Assembly (NCBI GenBank): GCA_004026145.2
Contig: CP034975.1
Span: 3,326,398-3,390,397, forward strand
Direction of reading: 5' to 3'
DNA from: Takifugu bimaculatus
Lineage: Eukaryota > Chordata > Actinopteri > Tetraodontiformes > Tetraodontidae
DNA length: 64,000 nucleotides
The notes beneath the pieces were generated by a model. The model did not search any database. It was not told where the DNA came from and was given only the letters and a program-made list of their open reading frames with translations. Below, piece after piece: positions 14,274 to 24,860 of this stretch (its first letter is position 1; every line of letters starts with the position of its first letter). Both the position numbers and the translations under genes were made by a program.

Positions 14274-15561
14274 GCATCTACAGCACTGCTCCGACAGACG
14301 CAGCTCATCGAACAGTGAGAATCCTGCTCAGTCGCTCCACTCGTTTCTCCCCAGGTGAGTAACACAAACTCCGCAGGGTCGGCCAGGTTCATTCAGTCCT
14401 CGTGCGCTCGTGCGAGAAGCATTTGATTTGTCACAATCGGCGATCACTCATGTGACAACCTCTTATTATGACTTTTATGATTTATGTTCAATGAGCAATT
14501 ATATATTCCCAGTCCCAGAACCACATGTGAGCGTCCGCTGGCTCACATCGGCGGCTCGGCTTTCCTCCCCACAGATGTTTCACCTAAGTTCTTCGACAGA
14601 GTTTAGGTTGCTTGTCTATGAATGGAATCAGCGTTTAACAGATTCTATAAAGCCCTTTAAATGCTGCGTAAACTCCCCATGAATATGCGCTCGCTACTGC
14701 ACTCAAAACAGATTTAACTGAGGCAACATATTATACACCTTTGATGTACAGTAAAATCACACGCCGATACAATTAAAGGATTTATAGTGCAGTTTGGGAT
14801 ATTTTACGCTGTTTATTTATGATTCCAATCTTATTTGAATCACATTTTCTAAAGCTACTCTACAGTTCACCTCCATAAAAAACGTCTTGTGGTTGAAACG
14901 TTTTCCCCGGAGATGTTCGGCTACACAGATATACTGCGAGAAGCGTCTCCGTTTCCACCAGGCTTGTAATTTTCGTATTATGGATCATCATAGCATCATT
15001 GCCACATTAGAAACAAAATGACGTTCCTGGTAAGGATTCAGCCAAGACACTACGATGATTCACCAGGAGGTCTCGCTAACGCATTCGGGGTCCAATTTGT
15101 TGGAGGGCGCCCCACCCAGAACTTTGGGTTTCACCACGCTGGCCAACTGTTCCCTTCACAGCTGAGAGACCAGGGCCAGATGACCAAAATATCTGCATAA
15201 GGGTGGCTTATAACGGGGACAAAGCCATTACTATTGTGCCATTTACACTACATCCTGCTCTGTTTTGACTGGGGGCCTCTGAAACAAGTCTCCAAGCAAC
15301 CTAAACTCCGCCTCATCCGTCAGCAGGGCATTAATCCTAATGTCGCTCTGCATCGAAGTGTCTACACGGGTTTGTGTCAGAGACTAAGAGGGACACGCTG
15401 AGGAAAAAAGAAAAACACATAATGTAATAAGAACGACACAGCTGCGCGGTGTCACTCGCCGCTCCAAATGGTTCATTTCTTTCTCAAATATCGACTAATT
15501 CCCACGTCGCTCAGGTACCCTGAACAACAGCCAAGATGAATAAAAAAGGAATAATGCATCC

Positions 15562-15569
15562 ATCTATCC

Positions 15570-15647
<78 letters not shown>
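15562..15647 (+). repeat. (CTAT)n tetranucleotide microsatellite
   Basis: About 20 near-perfect copies of a CTAT/TATC unit, preceded by catccatctatcca. Confidence 0.95.
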
Positions 15648-15716
15648 AAGGGAGGTCACAGTCTAGACAGACACAGAAAACCCTGATTAAATGCTATTAA
15701 AAAGGCTCTGAGATAT

Positions 15717-15718
<2 letters not shown>

Positions 15719-15754
<36 letters not shown>

Positions 15755-15781
15755 GCACACGCGCACACACACACACGCACA
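15719..15781 (+). repeat. (CA)n microsatellite with CGCG interruptions
   Basis: A CA run with acgcgcacacgcgc interruptions, less than 80 bp downstream of the CTAT array. Confidence 0.95.
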
Positions 15782-16090
15782 CTACTTCAGGGCCCGTACT
15801 CCATCATCTGTATAATTAAGGTGCTTTTTCTCGTGAATATTTCAACAAAAGTCTCTGCAACAGTGCAGCAACACACCCGACAGTCCTCGCTGTGAACACA
15901 CTTCCCTTAAACGCAGGATGTAACACAGTTGTACTGGAGTTTTTCTGTTTCCCGACTGGGCAGGTCATAATGGTATGTCGGGAAATTATTATTTTTTGAC
16001 AGGTAAATGGTGATATCACTTGTCTCGCATACATAAAAATGACATTTTCTCACCCTGTTTTGGGCAGACATGGTGTGAAATCCTGAGTCT

Positions 16091-16093
<3 letters not shown>

Positions 16094-16124
<31 letters not shown>

Positions 16125-16138
16125 TGTGTGAGTGAGTG
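16094..16138 (+). repeat. (GT)n microsatellite with GAGT tail
   Basis: About 14 GT units grading into gtgagtgtgtgagtgagt. Confidence 0.9.
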
Positions 16139-17322
16139 CATGTGTGAATCTAATTCTATAGCAGATGGAAGAGGAATAATATCCAAGACAATACTGGCAG
16201 GGGGAGCAGCGGAGGGAGTGGGTGAGATGGGGTTTCTTCAAAGATTGATGAGAGCTGATTCTGCGATGGACGCCTTCTCATCGAAGACCAGAACGCACGA
16301 TAATCTTATTCACGCCACCAGCGTGTTGCTGCTGCCAGAACTTGGCTGATGTCTTGTGTTGCAAGAGCATGAAATCAAGTTATGGCAGTGTTACGTCCAA
16401 ATCAGTGACTGGAATTCTTCCTCTTTTCCTTTTTAGCTTTAAATAGGTTAATTATATAGATTTCAGGGAAGAAGTCGGTGATTCTACCTACTCTATTACT
16501 GTCATAACAAAGCTTTTGCCATTTGAAAAAAGCAACCCGTGCGCGGGCTTGTAGGCTCTTTTTAAAACCCAAACCAGGCCCATCATTACTGTAGTTGGGT
16601 TTTAATGAATTGAAACCAGATATTTGTCTCCAAAACTTTTCGAAGCACAAAGAGGGCGAGAGAGAAAGTGGGAAAAAGGGGGAGTTTATATCTGCCGCTG
16701 CGCCCTTTTTGTCTACTTGTCGACAATTCCTCAACGCCATCAAGGAGACCAAAGATGTTTCCTCCCTCTCTAATTACCAGCTGTTATGGTTGAGTCTTGT
16801 TTAGCCGTCCTCTAGCAAATAAACTCGCTCTGTTTTTGTTTCAGGGGATTTCTCAGCTGCTGACTGTAGCCGCTGTGCGAGCGGGATGACGCTGTCCGGG
16901 ACGGGAAGTGAGTGGGCAGGACGGGACGATCAGGAGTGCTGGAAGGTTACGAGGCTTCCAGTTTCCAGTCCCGACCGAACTGATCGGATAACTAATATTA
17001 CGAATAGTTTATTTCTTTTCTTTCTTCAATAAATAAATAATACTATTTATTTGTTGAATGCTATTTTTTTTGGCATTTGACTTAAACTATTAATTGTTTA
17101 TTACATATTATTAATGGTTACAAACTAACAGCAAAACCTCTTTTTGTAAGGAACCAAAAATGAGAATTAACACGTTTATTAGTCAAACTGGGATTAACAG
17201 CAATACAAAACTGCAGCCTGGGAACTTTTTAAACGGTGAAGGAGGGAACTGGCCTGCAGGTCGGCGTCTTCTGCTGCTCGTTTGGGGGAGTAACACACCC
17301 TGCACTCACACTGCTGTCCCTC

Positions 17323-17329
17323 CCACACA

Positions 17330-17360
<31 letters not shown>

Positions 17361-17361
17361 G
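17323..17361 (+). repeat. (CA)n(CG)n compound microsatellite
   Basis: About 12 CA units run directly into eight CG units. This is a continuous alternating pyrimidine-purine tract, a classic left-handed DNA former. Confidence 0.92.
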
Positions 17362-20300
17362 GCCATAGATTTGACCCGTCTCTCCTCGGCAGCAGCAACG
17401 GGCCAGCGAGAAACAATGCAAACCACAAATCACGGAAAGGCACCTCTGCGGGGAACCGCGACGGCTGCAGCCACGCTCATTCGGTCTGGGTCTTTCTTTA
17501 ACGGCGGGGAACAACACAACCCTACATCTGCCCATAAATCCCCATCTGTCCCCCTGCCACGGCTTCTTGTCTGCCGTCCTCGGCCTGCTGCACGACAGCA
17601 GTTTTGAGGGGCCGTTGTTGCGGCTGGATGTGGTGAAGAAGAAGGATGTCCGCAGTCGGGAGGAGGCTTCGCTCTGTCTCGGGGGAGTCTGCTACGGCAG
17701 GTCCATCAGTCCTATCGTGAAACATGACCCAGATGATGGCGGCTGTCTTATTTTATTTTAATACTTGGACACTGGTAATGATTCCATGTGAAGGTAATGA
17801 TTGCATAAATACTCCCTGGAAATGAGGTGTAACCATGTAAACATGCTGACATTGTAAAGAGGCTCTGGTTTGAGTCATGGAAGGATATAATAATCTCTTT
17901 TTTTGTTTGTTTTTTGTTTGTTTTAGGATGGAAAAAGGGTCCTTGTTGTTTTTAATAACCCCCACCAGATACACTAAGAATAAATGCTTTTGGGGGAGAT
18001 TAATGAGGCCAATTATATTTTATCCTAAATCCGAGTCCCCTGCAGTGGGTGAAGAGTGGAGGTTCTGACCAGGGAAAGAAAATGTCCCTGCTCCGATGTG
18101 TTGGAGGATACTGTTACACGCCAGCAGCCCTCTGGTTTCTCCTCTTTCTCTACACTCTGAGCAGGAATGTGCTGCGCTGGAGGAAGACGGTCCTGGCAGC
18201 GGGCGGTAAATGGAGTCAGCCTCTTTGTTTATTTGTTTGCAGCGTTACCACGCTAAAGCGGCAAAGGCGGCGGCTCCGGGGCCGCTCCCGAGCAACATCT
18301 GCGAGTTAGCAGAGCCCCATGCAGCCATGTCAGGACACATCATGGCGTGCACTTGTGGCTCTAAATCAATATTTTCCTCCATCTCGTCCTGGATTGTTCC
18401 ACTGGCAGGGGTTCAAGAACGGACGAGCACTCAGTGAGTAGTGGGGGAAAATGTTGGAGTGGATAGACGGGAGGAACCCGTTGCATTTTTCCAATTCACC
18501 ACAATCAGAAACAGATTCCCAACAATTAGCCTGGACTGACTTGGAGCTTTATTGATAAAAGGTGCAGTAACAGTGGTTCTCAGACAACCATGAAAATGCT
18601 GAATATATGACTGCTGATTATGTCCGAGTGCCTGCACGATGTTCTCAAATGTATACAATAGACTATACAGTAATGCATAGTAATGTGTTTAAAAGTGTTT
18701 TTACAAATCCTTTGTTTTTGCTGCATTTGTTTCACTTTTGTCTCCATATTTATTTGATACTTTTCTAGTAGTCTGAGATCAAATTACAGTGTCAAAATTG
18801 TACTCTTGTTTAAGGATGAATAAAAAAATTATTTACAGCCCATAATTCTAAATGTGCTGTTGTGTTTTAAGCAACCGGTCTGTGAATTGATTGTTAGCCA
18901 CCGTGCCTCTCATATATTCATCTCTTTCAGTGTGTAATAAGTAAATTAGTAGGGATGTAGAAGATGTATGAGGAAGGCCGGTCCGTCTAAAACCCAGCTG
19001 TAAATCCACATGCCACAGCCACTTAATAATGAGGCCGAAAGCCTCCTGGCATTATTCTCAAGCACCATTGACAGTCTGATATAATAAATAAGGGCGGAAA
19101 TGCAGCGCTTTATGTTTACAGTTAAATCATTAGTTGCGCTTAATGTTTTGATTTTTTTTTTTAAACATTAAATTAATTTACTCCGACGCAGCAAATCAAC
19201 AGAGACTAATGACGTCAAAAATACAGGAGGGAGGTGAAGGCATTGAAACTCAATGTGGGAATATTGGGATATTTGGATAACTGCTTACACTCCGATAAAT
19301 CTATCAATATTTTCAACATGTGGTAATGGTTTCTAGGATTATTGTTCTTAAAAACAACCACGTGAAGTCAGAGTTCACTGGGAGAATAACATTAGCTTTG
19401 GCTGAAGTGTGTGCCACTGCAAGATTTCAGATTTAGAAATTCAACAGAATCAAAGACCCAGCCCCCCCCCCCCACCATGGCCACCACCACCAACAACAAC
19501 CCTCACCCCTGCTACCGCCTTTGATACAGCAGGAAGCCTGACAAGACCTGCTGCAAACTGCAGTCGCCGTACTCGGGTCTCAGTAAGCGCCTGTATGAGT
19601 CCCCACTGTGCTGTGGGCCTGTGGGCTCCGTGCCCTTTGACTTTTCTCCAAACGTCAGACACTTAAAAAAAAAAAACAGCCTCTGACCCCCCACCGCAAC
19701 AGCTGGTGTTACAGCACAGACCCCGGAGTTACACCCCCGGCCTTTCAGAGCGGCTCGTGTATTGTAGTGTCAGGGGCCCCTTCTCGGTGTAGAGCGCAGA
19801 GCAGACCGGGGATACGTCCCCGCGAATAACCTGCCGCACTGAAGGACATTTATGATGTTATTTTGAAGCAGATCAGCTCTGGTTGTCGGCAAATGTGTAA
19901 AATAATTGAAATAAAAGTCGCTGTTGTGGGAATAAATAGCACAACGGCGTGGGAAAGGTTTTAATTAACCTTTCCTTCGGTTATTTCCACACACGCTCTG
20001 CATGTGAGATCTTTGGAAACCCAACTCAAACACACCCCAGCACGTCTGTTTCAAACTTTGAATCCAAATTGACACGCTCCTGAAAAAGTTCCAGCATCTT
20101 GAGTAAATCCTGTCACAGTAGGTGGAATCAAAAGCACGATCTTCACCGCTGGAGTGGATGATTTCAAATATTGGCAGCTTTATATCGAACTTTGACTGCT
20201 AAGCACATTTGATTTACACTCCACGGATACAGTGAAGGTCTGCAGTGCGTAAAACTCAGTGGCTCCAACTGTATTCTGACCAAACAGAGAGGTAATCTGA

Positions 20301-20653
20301 TGGGTCTGGGTCACACTATATATATTACATCAAACGCATCTTTTTTTCCTCTGACGTTTCATGAAATTTGCCTTCATGTGCCACAAAAAGTGTTTTGGTA
20401 TCTCTGACAGATTTATTAGGTCAAAGGATACTACCCCCTCCCTGCTCCATTTTTCCACTTCCACTTTTTCTTTTCCTCTTTCTCCGGCTCCTTTTGCAGC
20501 TTTGGCTCTCAACCGTGCGGGATTGCTGACATCCGCGTCAAAAAAGACGCCCGCGGTAAAGAATCGAACTGACCTGTGGTGAACTTACGCGCCGTGTTTT
20601 CCTCTCTCGGACTCTGTAGGACCCAGCGGAAAACGGCTCCAGCTGAGGTTGTT

Positions 20654-20672
20654 GGGGAGGGGGGGGGGGGGG
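20654..20672 (+). promoter_or_regulatory. G-rich run with G-quadruplex potential
   Basis: GGGG, one A, then a run of about 14 G on the sense strand, about 100 nt before the epha3 ATG. If transcribed, it would lie in the 5' UTR, where such runs can fold into quadruplexes and slow scanning. It could also simply be a slippage-prone homopolymer whose length is poorly assembled. Confidence 0.45.
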
Positions 20673-20739
20673 AGACGGAGCAAGAGAGAGGGAGAAAGCT
20701 GAGTGGCGAGGAGACGCTCTCAGATCAGTCAGTGGCTTC

Positions 20740-20799
20740 ATGGAGTTATGCATATCTGATCCGCCGCCATGGATTGCAATCCGCGACCACTCTTTTTGA
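20740..20799 (+). promoter_or_regulatory. upstream ORF overlapping the epha3 start codon
   Basis: An ATG at 20740 opens a 19-codon frame that is out of register with epha3 and stops at TGA 20797-20799, thirty bases inside the main CDS. Its context (ttcATGG) lacks a purine at -3 but has G at +4, so it is weaker than the main start. Ribosomes using it could not simply reinitiate at the main ATG. Its relevance depends on the transcript starting upstream of 20740. Confidence 0.5.
20748..20759 (+). promoter_or_regulatory. minimal upstream ORF (Met-His-Ile-stop)
   Basis: ATG CAT ATC TGA lies in frame with the main start and ends nine bases before it. The in-frame TGA shows that the epha3 protein cannot start upstream of 20769 in this frame, which supports the chosen start. 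Confidence 0.5.
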
Positions 20800-20862
20800 T
20801 TCTACACATTTTGTTGTCCTGCGCTGCCCCTGCCTTCCCCATCATCTACCCCCCCAATGAAG
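20769..20862 (+). CDS. epha3: epha3 exon 1: start codon and signal peptide
   Basis: This exon encodes residues 1-31 plus one base of codon 32. The ATG at 20769 sits in a near-ideal Kozak context (gccgccATGG). The peptide begins MDCNPRPLFLILHILLSC and has the shape of a secretory signal peptide: a short polar start, a hydrophobic core of about 13 residues, and small residues (CAAPA) near residues 18-22 where cleavage is plausible. It ends PPNE before the donor GAAG|GTAAGC, and the split codon joins exon 2 to give the Eph-typical NEVNLLDSK. Reading straight on gives intron sequence, so the splice is well supported. The start is preceded by two short upstream ORFs, listed separately. Confidence 0.9.
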
Positions 20863-22540
20863 GTAAGCGAACTCTCAGTGTGCGGACATGTGTCGGCGCG
20901 CGTGTGTGCGCGCGCGCTTGTGTGTATGGTGCGCATCAGTGCGCTCAAGGCAGTGTCCACATTTTTAATGACGGCCCGGTGTGAGGCGCATGATGAGGAC
21001 AACAAAGTTGAGAGTGGACCCAAACGCGGGAGGGTCGGGGACCTTCCTCGGCTGAGCTCCCGAGCGCGCCGGGTAATAGTTGCGTAAACGGGGGATGAAT
21101 GAAGTGAACGATGGCGAGACAGCTCCCAAACCGCCCATCGGAGAGTTAATGGGGACCGAGCAGAAAACAGAAGACAACTCCTGATGTCTGGTTCGCCTTT
21201 AAATGTCCCTGCTGATCTGTTCTAGCCCAGAACTCAGACGGGTTAAAGCCCTAATTACCAGATATTCACATGAAAAAGAAAGTATTTGGAAAAATATGGG
21301 CAATCGCGTGTTGCGTAAAAACAAGAATGTCTCTTTTTATGGTCCTGACCTCAATACATCCAAAACAGCTGACTTGTGAGCTGAGAGTCTGATGAGCTGC
21401 CTATTCTGTATCTTTTTATTTTTCAAAGGCGCCAACTGTATTTTCAGCTTTTGCACTTCAAAAGGTCACGACTCGATGCATTTTATTTTCGTCTCGAACG
21501 CGACAGAATCTCCATCAGCGTCTGGAAACACGTGAAACAGCGCTGAGAACAAGTGAGAAGCTGAATCTGGTCCCAGAATTTCCCAGGTTCTTGGAACCAT
21601 TACTTCGACGGGGTCCCTGATTACTTGTCGTGGTTTTAAAGTTTTTTTTTTAAAAACAAAAACGGATAGAAATGCGCTCCGCTGCTGCGAGCGCAGCCGA
21701 GTCCTCTGAAGGTTAAAAGTGCCCACGGGGGGGTGGGGGGGAGAGAATCCATTCGGGTGAAGATCTGGGTCACCCAGTCTAACGGGACACGGATCACGAT
21801 CACTGTGGACCCAAGCTAAAGACCCGAGCCACTCACAGCAAATTCGCCCGTTTTATGGTGGACAACTGCAATTATTTGGCAAGATGTCAAAATCGATTCG
21901 CGTAATTTTACACATTATTGGCTCAATAACGTCACATTTTATCACCGTGGGAGAGAAATATTGTCACGCCACACAGAAATGTTCAAGGACAGACGATTGA
22001 ATTAATCTAACCACACGCCCTCCCCGTACAGACAGAATAACACACCCGGATGATCTTGGAAAGTTTTAAAGCCCACGAAAATGCACCAAATAGTCACGCT
22101 CACACATTATGCGGAAACTATAACCCAAACTAAGTGTCGGTTGGGTGTTTTTTTTTTATTCAAATTTACTGCCTAATCCACGTAAATCTCCTGCAAGAGA
22201 AAAATTGAGCACTAGAACTTTGTGGACTTTGTGGAACTTCAGTCCGAGTCGAAGCTCCTCCAAAAGGAATCATCCACAAAACATTATTTTAAACAGAATA
22301 TTATTGTGAATCGGAGGGTTACTCCCGTGTCTGTTTATTATTAATATTTTTAATAGGAATGCTTCTCAGCGGTTTGTCGCAGAGGAAGAAAACGTGGATT
22401 TTATTCCACAGAAATGTTCCATTTGTCCCTTTGATTTCATGACAACTTTTGTCCAAATAAACAGAACCTGAAGAAAAGTTTGTTGAGTTGAGTCGAGCTG
22501 ATTTTTAGGGAAACGACTCCAGAGATCATTCAACATAAAA

Positions 22541-22542
<2 letters not shown>

Positions 22543-22580
<38 letters not shown>

Positions 22581-22606
22581 GCGTGTGTGTGTGCGTGTGT
22601 GTGTGT
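22543..22606 (+). repeat. (GT)n microsatellite, intron 1
   Basis: A GT run of 64 bp with several gcgt interruptions. Confidence 0.95.
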
Positions 22607-23834
22607 CGGAGAGAGTCAAAAAGAGACTATTCCTCTGCACTGCGGTGGTGATGTCGTTCCCGAAACTAAAACCAATGCGTAAATGAAAGGTACCTTTCCA
22701 GGACATAAATCTACCAGAGTGTGTCAGTATCGAGCCGCAGCGTCTGCTCCAAATCCATATAACCTGCTGGCTGCTGCTAATATGAACACGCACGAATCAA
22801 AACACACTTTGGACCCACAGAAATCACCTCACCTCGTCCAGTTTTTCGGGTCAAATGTACATGACGAACCAACATGGCGCGTAAAGTCCAAGTGCGTGAT
22901 CCCCCCATTTCCTGGAGCCGAAATAGGACAGTGAAATATTTTCCTCTTGGAGTCACTTTACCAACTTTAATTTCTAAAGGTTTTAAAGAGAAAAAAACCC
23001 AACTTTTGTTATATTTAAAAGTGACTGATGGTGACTAACGCATCTCCCCTCAGCTGCAGCTCAGCGTGAATGAAGGGGGAATATTGAGATCGACGGTCTG
23101 CTCCTGATCACCTCCAGCCGGCTCATGCACACGCTCCCACATCTGAACTCCGATCACGCACACGCTTTCGGAGCTGAAATTTAGCGGCAGCATATTTACC
23201 TGCTTTCAATAACTTTACACCTGCTAGGAGCCTCGAGGTCTGGGAAATTAAATAAAGGCGCATTCTGTCGCCATGGAGCTCCATTAGTGTCACGAATGAC
23301 ACCATAGGTTTTACGGGGGGGCAGCGGCGTCTTGTGAAGACTAGCTGCGCCTAATTCTTATCTATTTTTTGGTTTTACTTTATCCCCCACGAGGTTTCTG
23401 GCTGAAGTCTGTTAATCATTCCCGCCGCGACATTAAGTGCGCATTTAATAATTGTATTTTAAAATTTAACGTGACTTTTACTTTTGATGCGATACAAATC
23501 TGGATGATCACGCAAACGTTTCCTAAAACGATCGAATCCTAAAGTTTGTCCCAGTGAAGTTTATGGATTGAGTATTTTAAACTAATTATCTCACGGAAAT
23601 ATGGAAGTGATCGTTGTTTTTCTTGCTTGTGTGCGCGGTTTCACGCTGCGCTCTTGACCTGCTGTGAGGCGTCGGGAGGCCTCACAGGGGATATTTTTAG
23701 CCGGCTGTAGGGAGGCTTGGCCCGCAGAGCCGAACGCGCGGTCCCGCTGGGACGAGTGATGTTTGAGAGTGATGGGACCTCTCAGAGCCGCCGCAGAACA
23801 GCTCACAAACGCGCTTCTTTTAAAAATCTTAGAT

Positions 23835-23837
<3 letters not shown>

Positions 23838-23878
<41 letters not shown>
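23838..23878 (+). repeat. (AC)n microsatellite, intron 1
   Basis: About 20 perfect AC units. Confidence 0.95.
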
Positions 23879-23880
<2 letters not shown>

Positions 23881-23947
23881 ATTGTATGTGGACAGTGCTG
23901 AGACCTATAGGAGAACAGTGTTTTAGAAATGGGTGCACGCAGAGCAC

Positions 23948-23996
<49 letters not shown>
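23948..23996 (+). repeat. (GAAA)n microsatellite, intron 1
   Basis: About 12 perfect GAAA units, a homopurine tract 70 bp from an AC array. Confidence 0.95.
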
Positions 23997-24616
23997 GGAA
24001 TGGGGGCAGAAGGGTTGGGCAGCAGCAGCAGCAGCATCAGACAGAGCGACTCTGCGCTTAAATTATTCATAATGGGAGGTGAACACTTCACCCTTTAACA
24101 CAAGACACAAGTCGCCTGGCTTCCCCTGCACTGCGGCCTGCCAGCCTTCACATGCACATCAGAGGCAGCCTGCAGGGGCACAGCCCTCCTCCACTGTTCA
24201 GGAACAAACTATTTTGTTCTTTCCTGTTCTGTAGTCCAGGCCAGGGGGGCTTTCCTCTGCTGCTCAGGCGTTCCAGACTTTTAATATTGCATTTTAAAAA
24301 AATAAGAAACGGAGGGAAAAAAGCCCCAATCTGAGCACATCTGCTAGGAATCGGTTTCCCTGGTGTAATATTGAGACCATTCAAGGGTTACCTTTATACC
24401 TGCCAACGTTTGAGAGCACAGACGTCACAACAAGTGCACAACAGGCTCTTTTGTTTACTCTTTCCTGTTTATATTTCAGAATTTACGACCTCGGATTGTA
24501 AAACAGGAGATTCAACGGCCGATGACACAATGTCTCATTCCTATCCCTGAAAATCATTGTTTAGCCACCGGTTCATGCTGACACTTGCATTTTCCCCTCC
24601 AGGGTCACACTGCACA

Positions 24617-24638
24617 TGTGTGTGTGTGTGTGTGTGTG
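24617..24638 (+). repeat. short (TG)n microsatellite
   Basis: Eleven TG units in intron 1. Confidence 0.9.
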
Positions 24639-24825
24639 AGTGTGTTAGATGGTGGTCTCAGTGTGTGTGTTATGTATTGATTCACCTGTTTGTATCTCTG
24701 TGTGATGTTTCGCTCCCTCCCAGACAGACTGGCTCACTTTGCTATTAATACTCCCAGTTCCCGTTTAGAGACACTCCCCGATGGGACAGCAGCTATATGC
24801 TTGGCTGACGCTAGCTGACTCTGCA

Positions 24826-24857
<32 letters not shown>

Positions 24858-24860
24858 TGT
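24826..24860 (+). repeat. (GT)n microsatellite
   Basis: GT units with one AT interruption, in intron 1. Confidence 0.9.

Larger units (their letters stand above)
1..20299. other. upstream intergenic region without a supportable gene
   Basis: No ORF here has a recognisable domain or a consistent exon structure. The ORFs are short, overlap on both strands, or come from microsatellites and the 11-bp array. Recognisable contents are listed separately: a dispersed repeat near 0.6 kb, a possible hAT MITE near 7.4 kb, a CpG cluster near 11.7 kb, the minisatellite at 13.6-14.3 kb and microsatellites. Distal enhancers of epha3 may lie here, but that is inference from position. Confidence 0.6.
20300..20768 (+). 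promoter_or_regulatory. epha3: putative epha3 promoter and 5' untranslated region
   Basis: This is the sequence immediately upstream of the start codon. A TATA-like run (TATATATATT) lies at 20317-20326, about 440 bp from the ATG. The stretch from about 20510 becomes CpG-richer and continues into CpG-rich early intron 1. A long G-run lies at 20654-20672. The transcription start cannot be fixed from sequence alone, so the split between promoter and 5' UTR is uncertain, and the TATA-like run may be chance. Confidence 0.4.

Noticed and set aside
13365..14392. Several overlapping minus-strand ORFs of 70-196 codons rich in Trp/Tyr/Met.
   Set aside because: They are products of the 11-bp minisatellite, whose consensus has no stop on that strand; no gene is supported.
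17567..17761. A short ORF with a coding-like look (LLHDSSFEGPLLRLDVV) in a CpG-rich stretch.
   Set aside because: No domain, no flanking exon structure and overlapping ORFs on the other strand; likely chance.
18082..18309. A small ORF starting MSLLRCVGGYC with a hydrophobic segment and splice-like sites at 18206 and 18241.
   Set aside because: The implied intron would be only 37 bases, too short, and no family is recognised.
20576..20860. A 94-codon frame across the epha3 start region.
   Set aside because: It begins at a GTG, has no ATG start suitable for a vertebrate gene and overlaps exon 1 out of frame.
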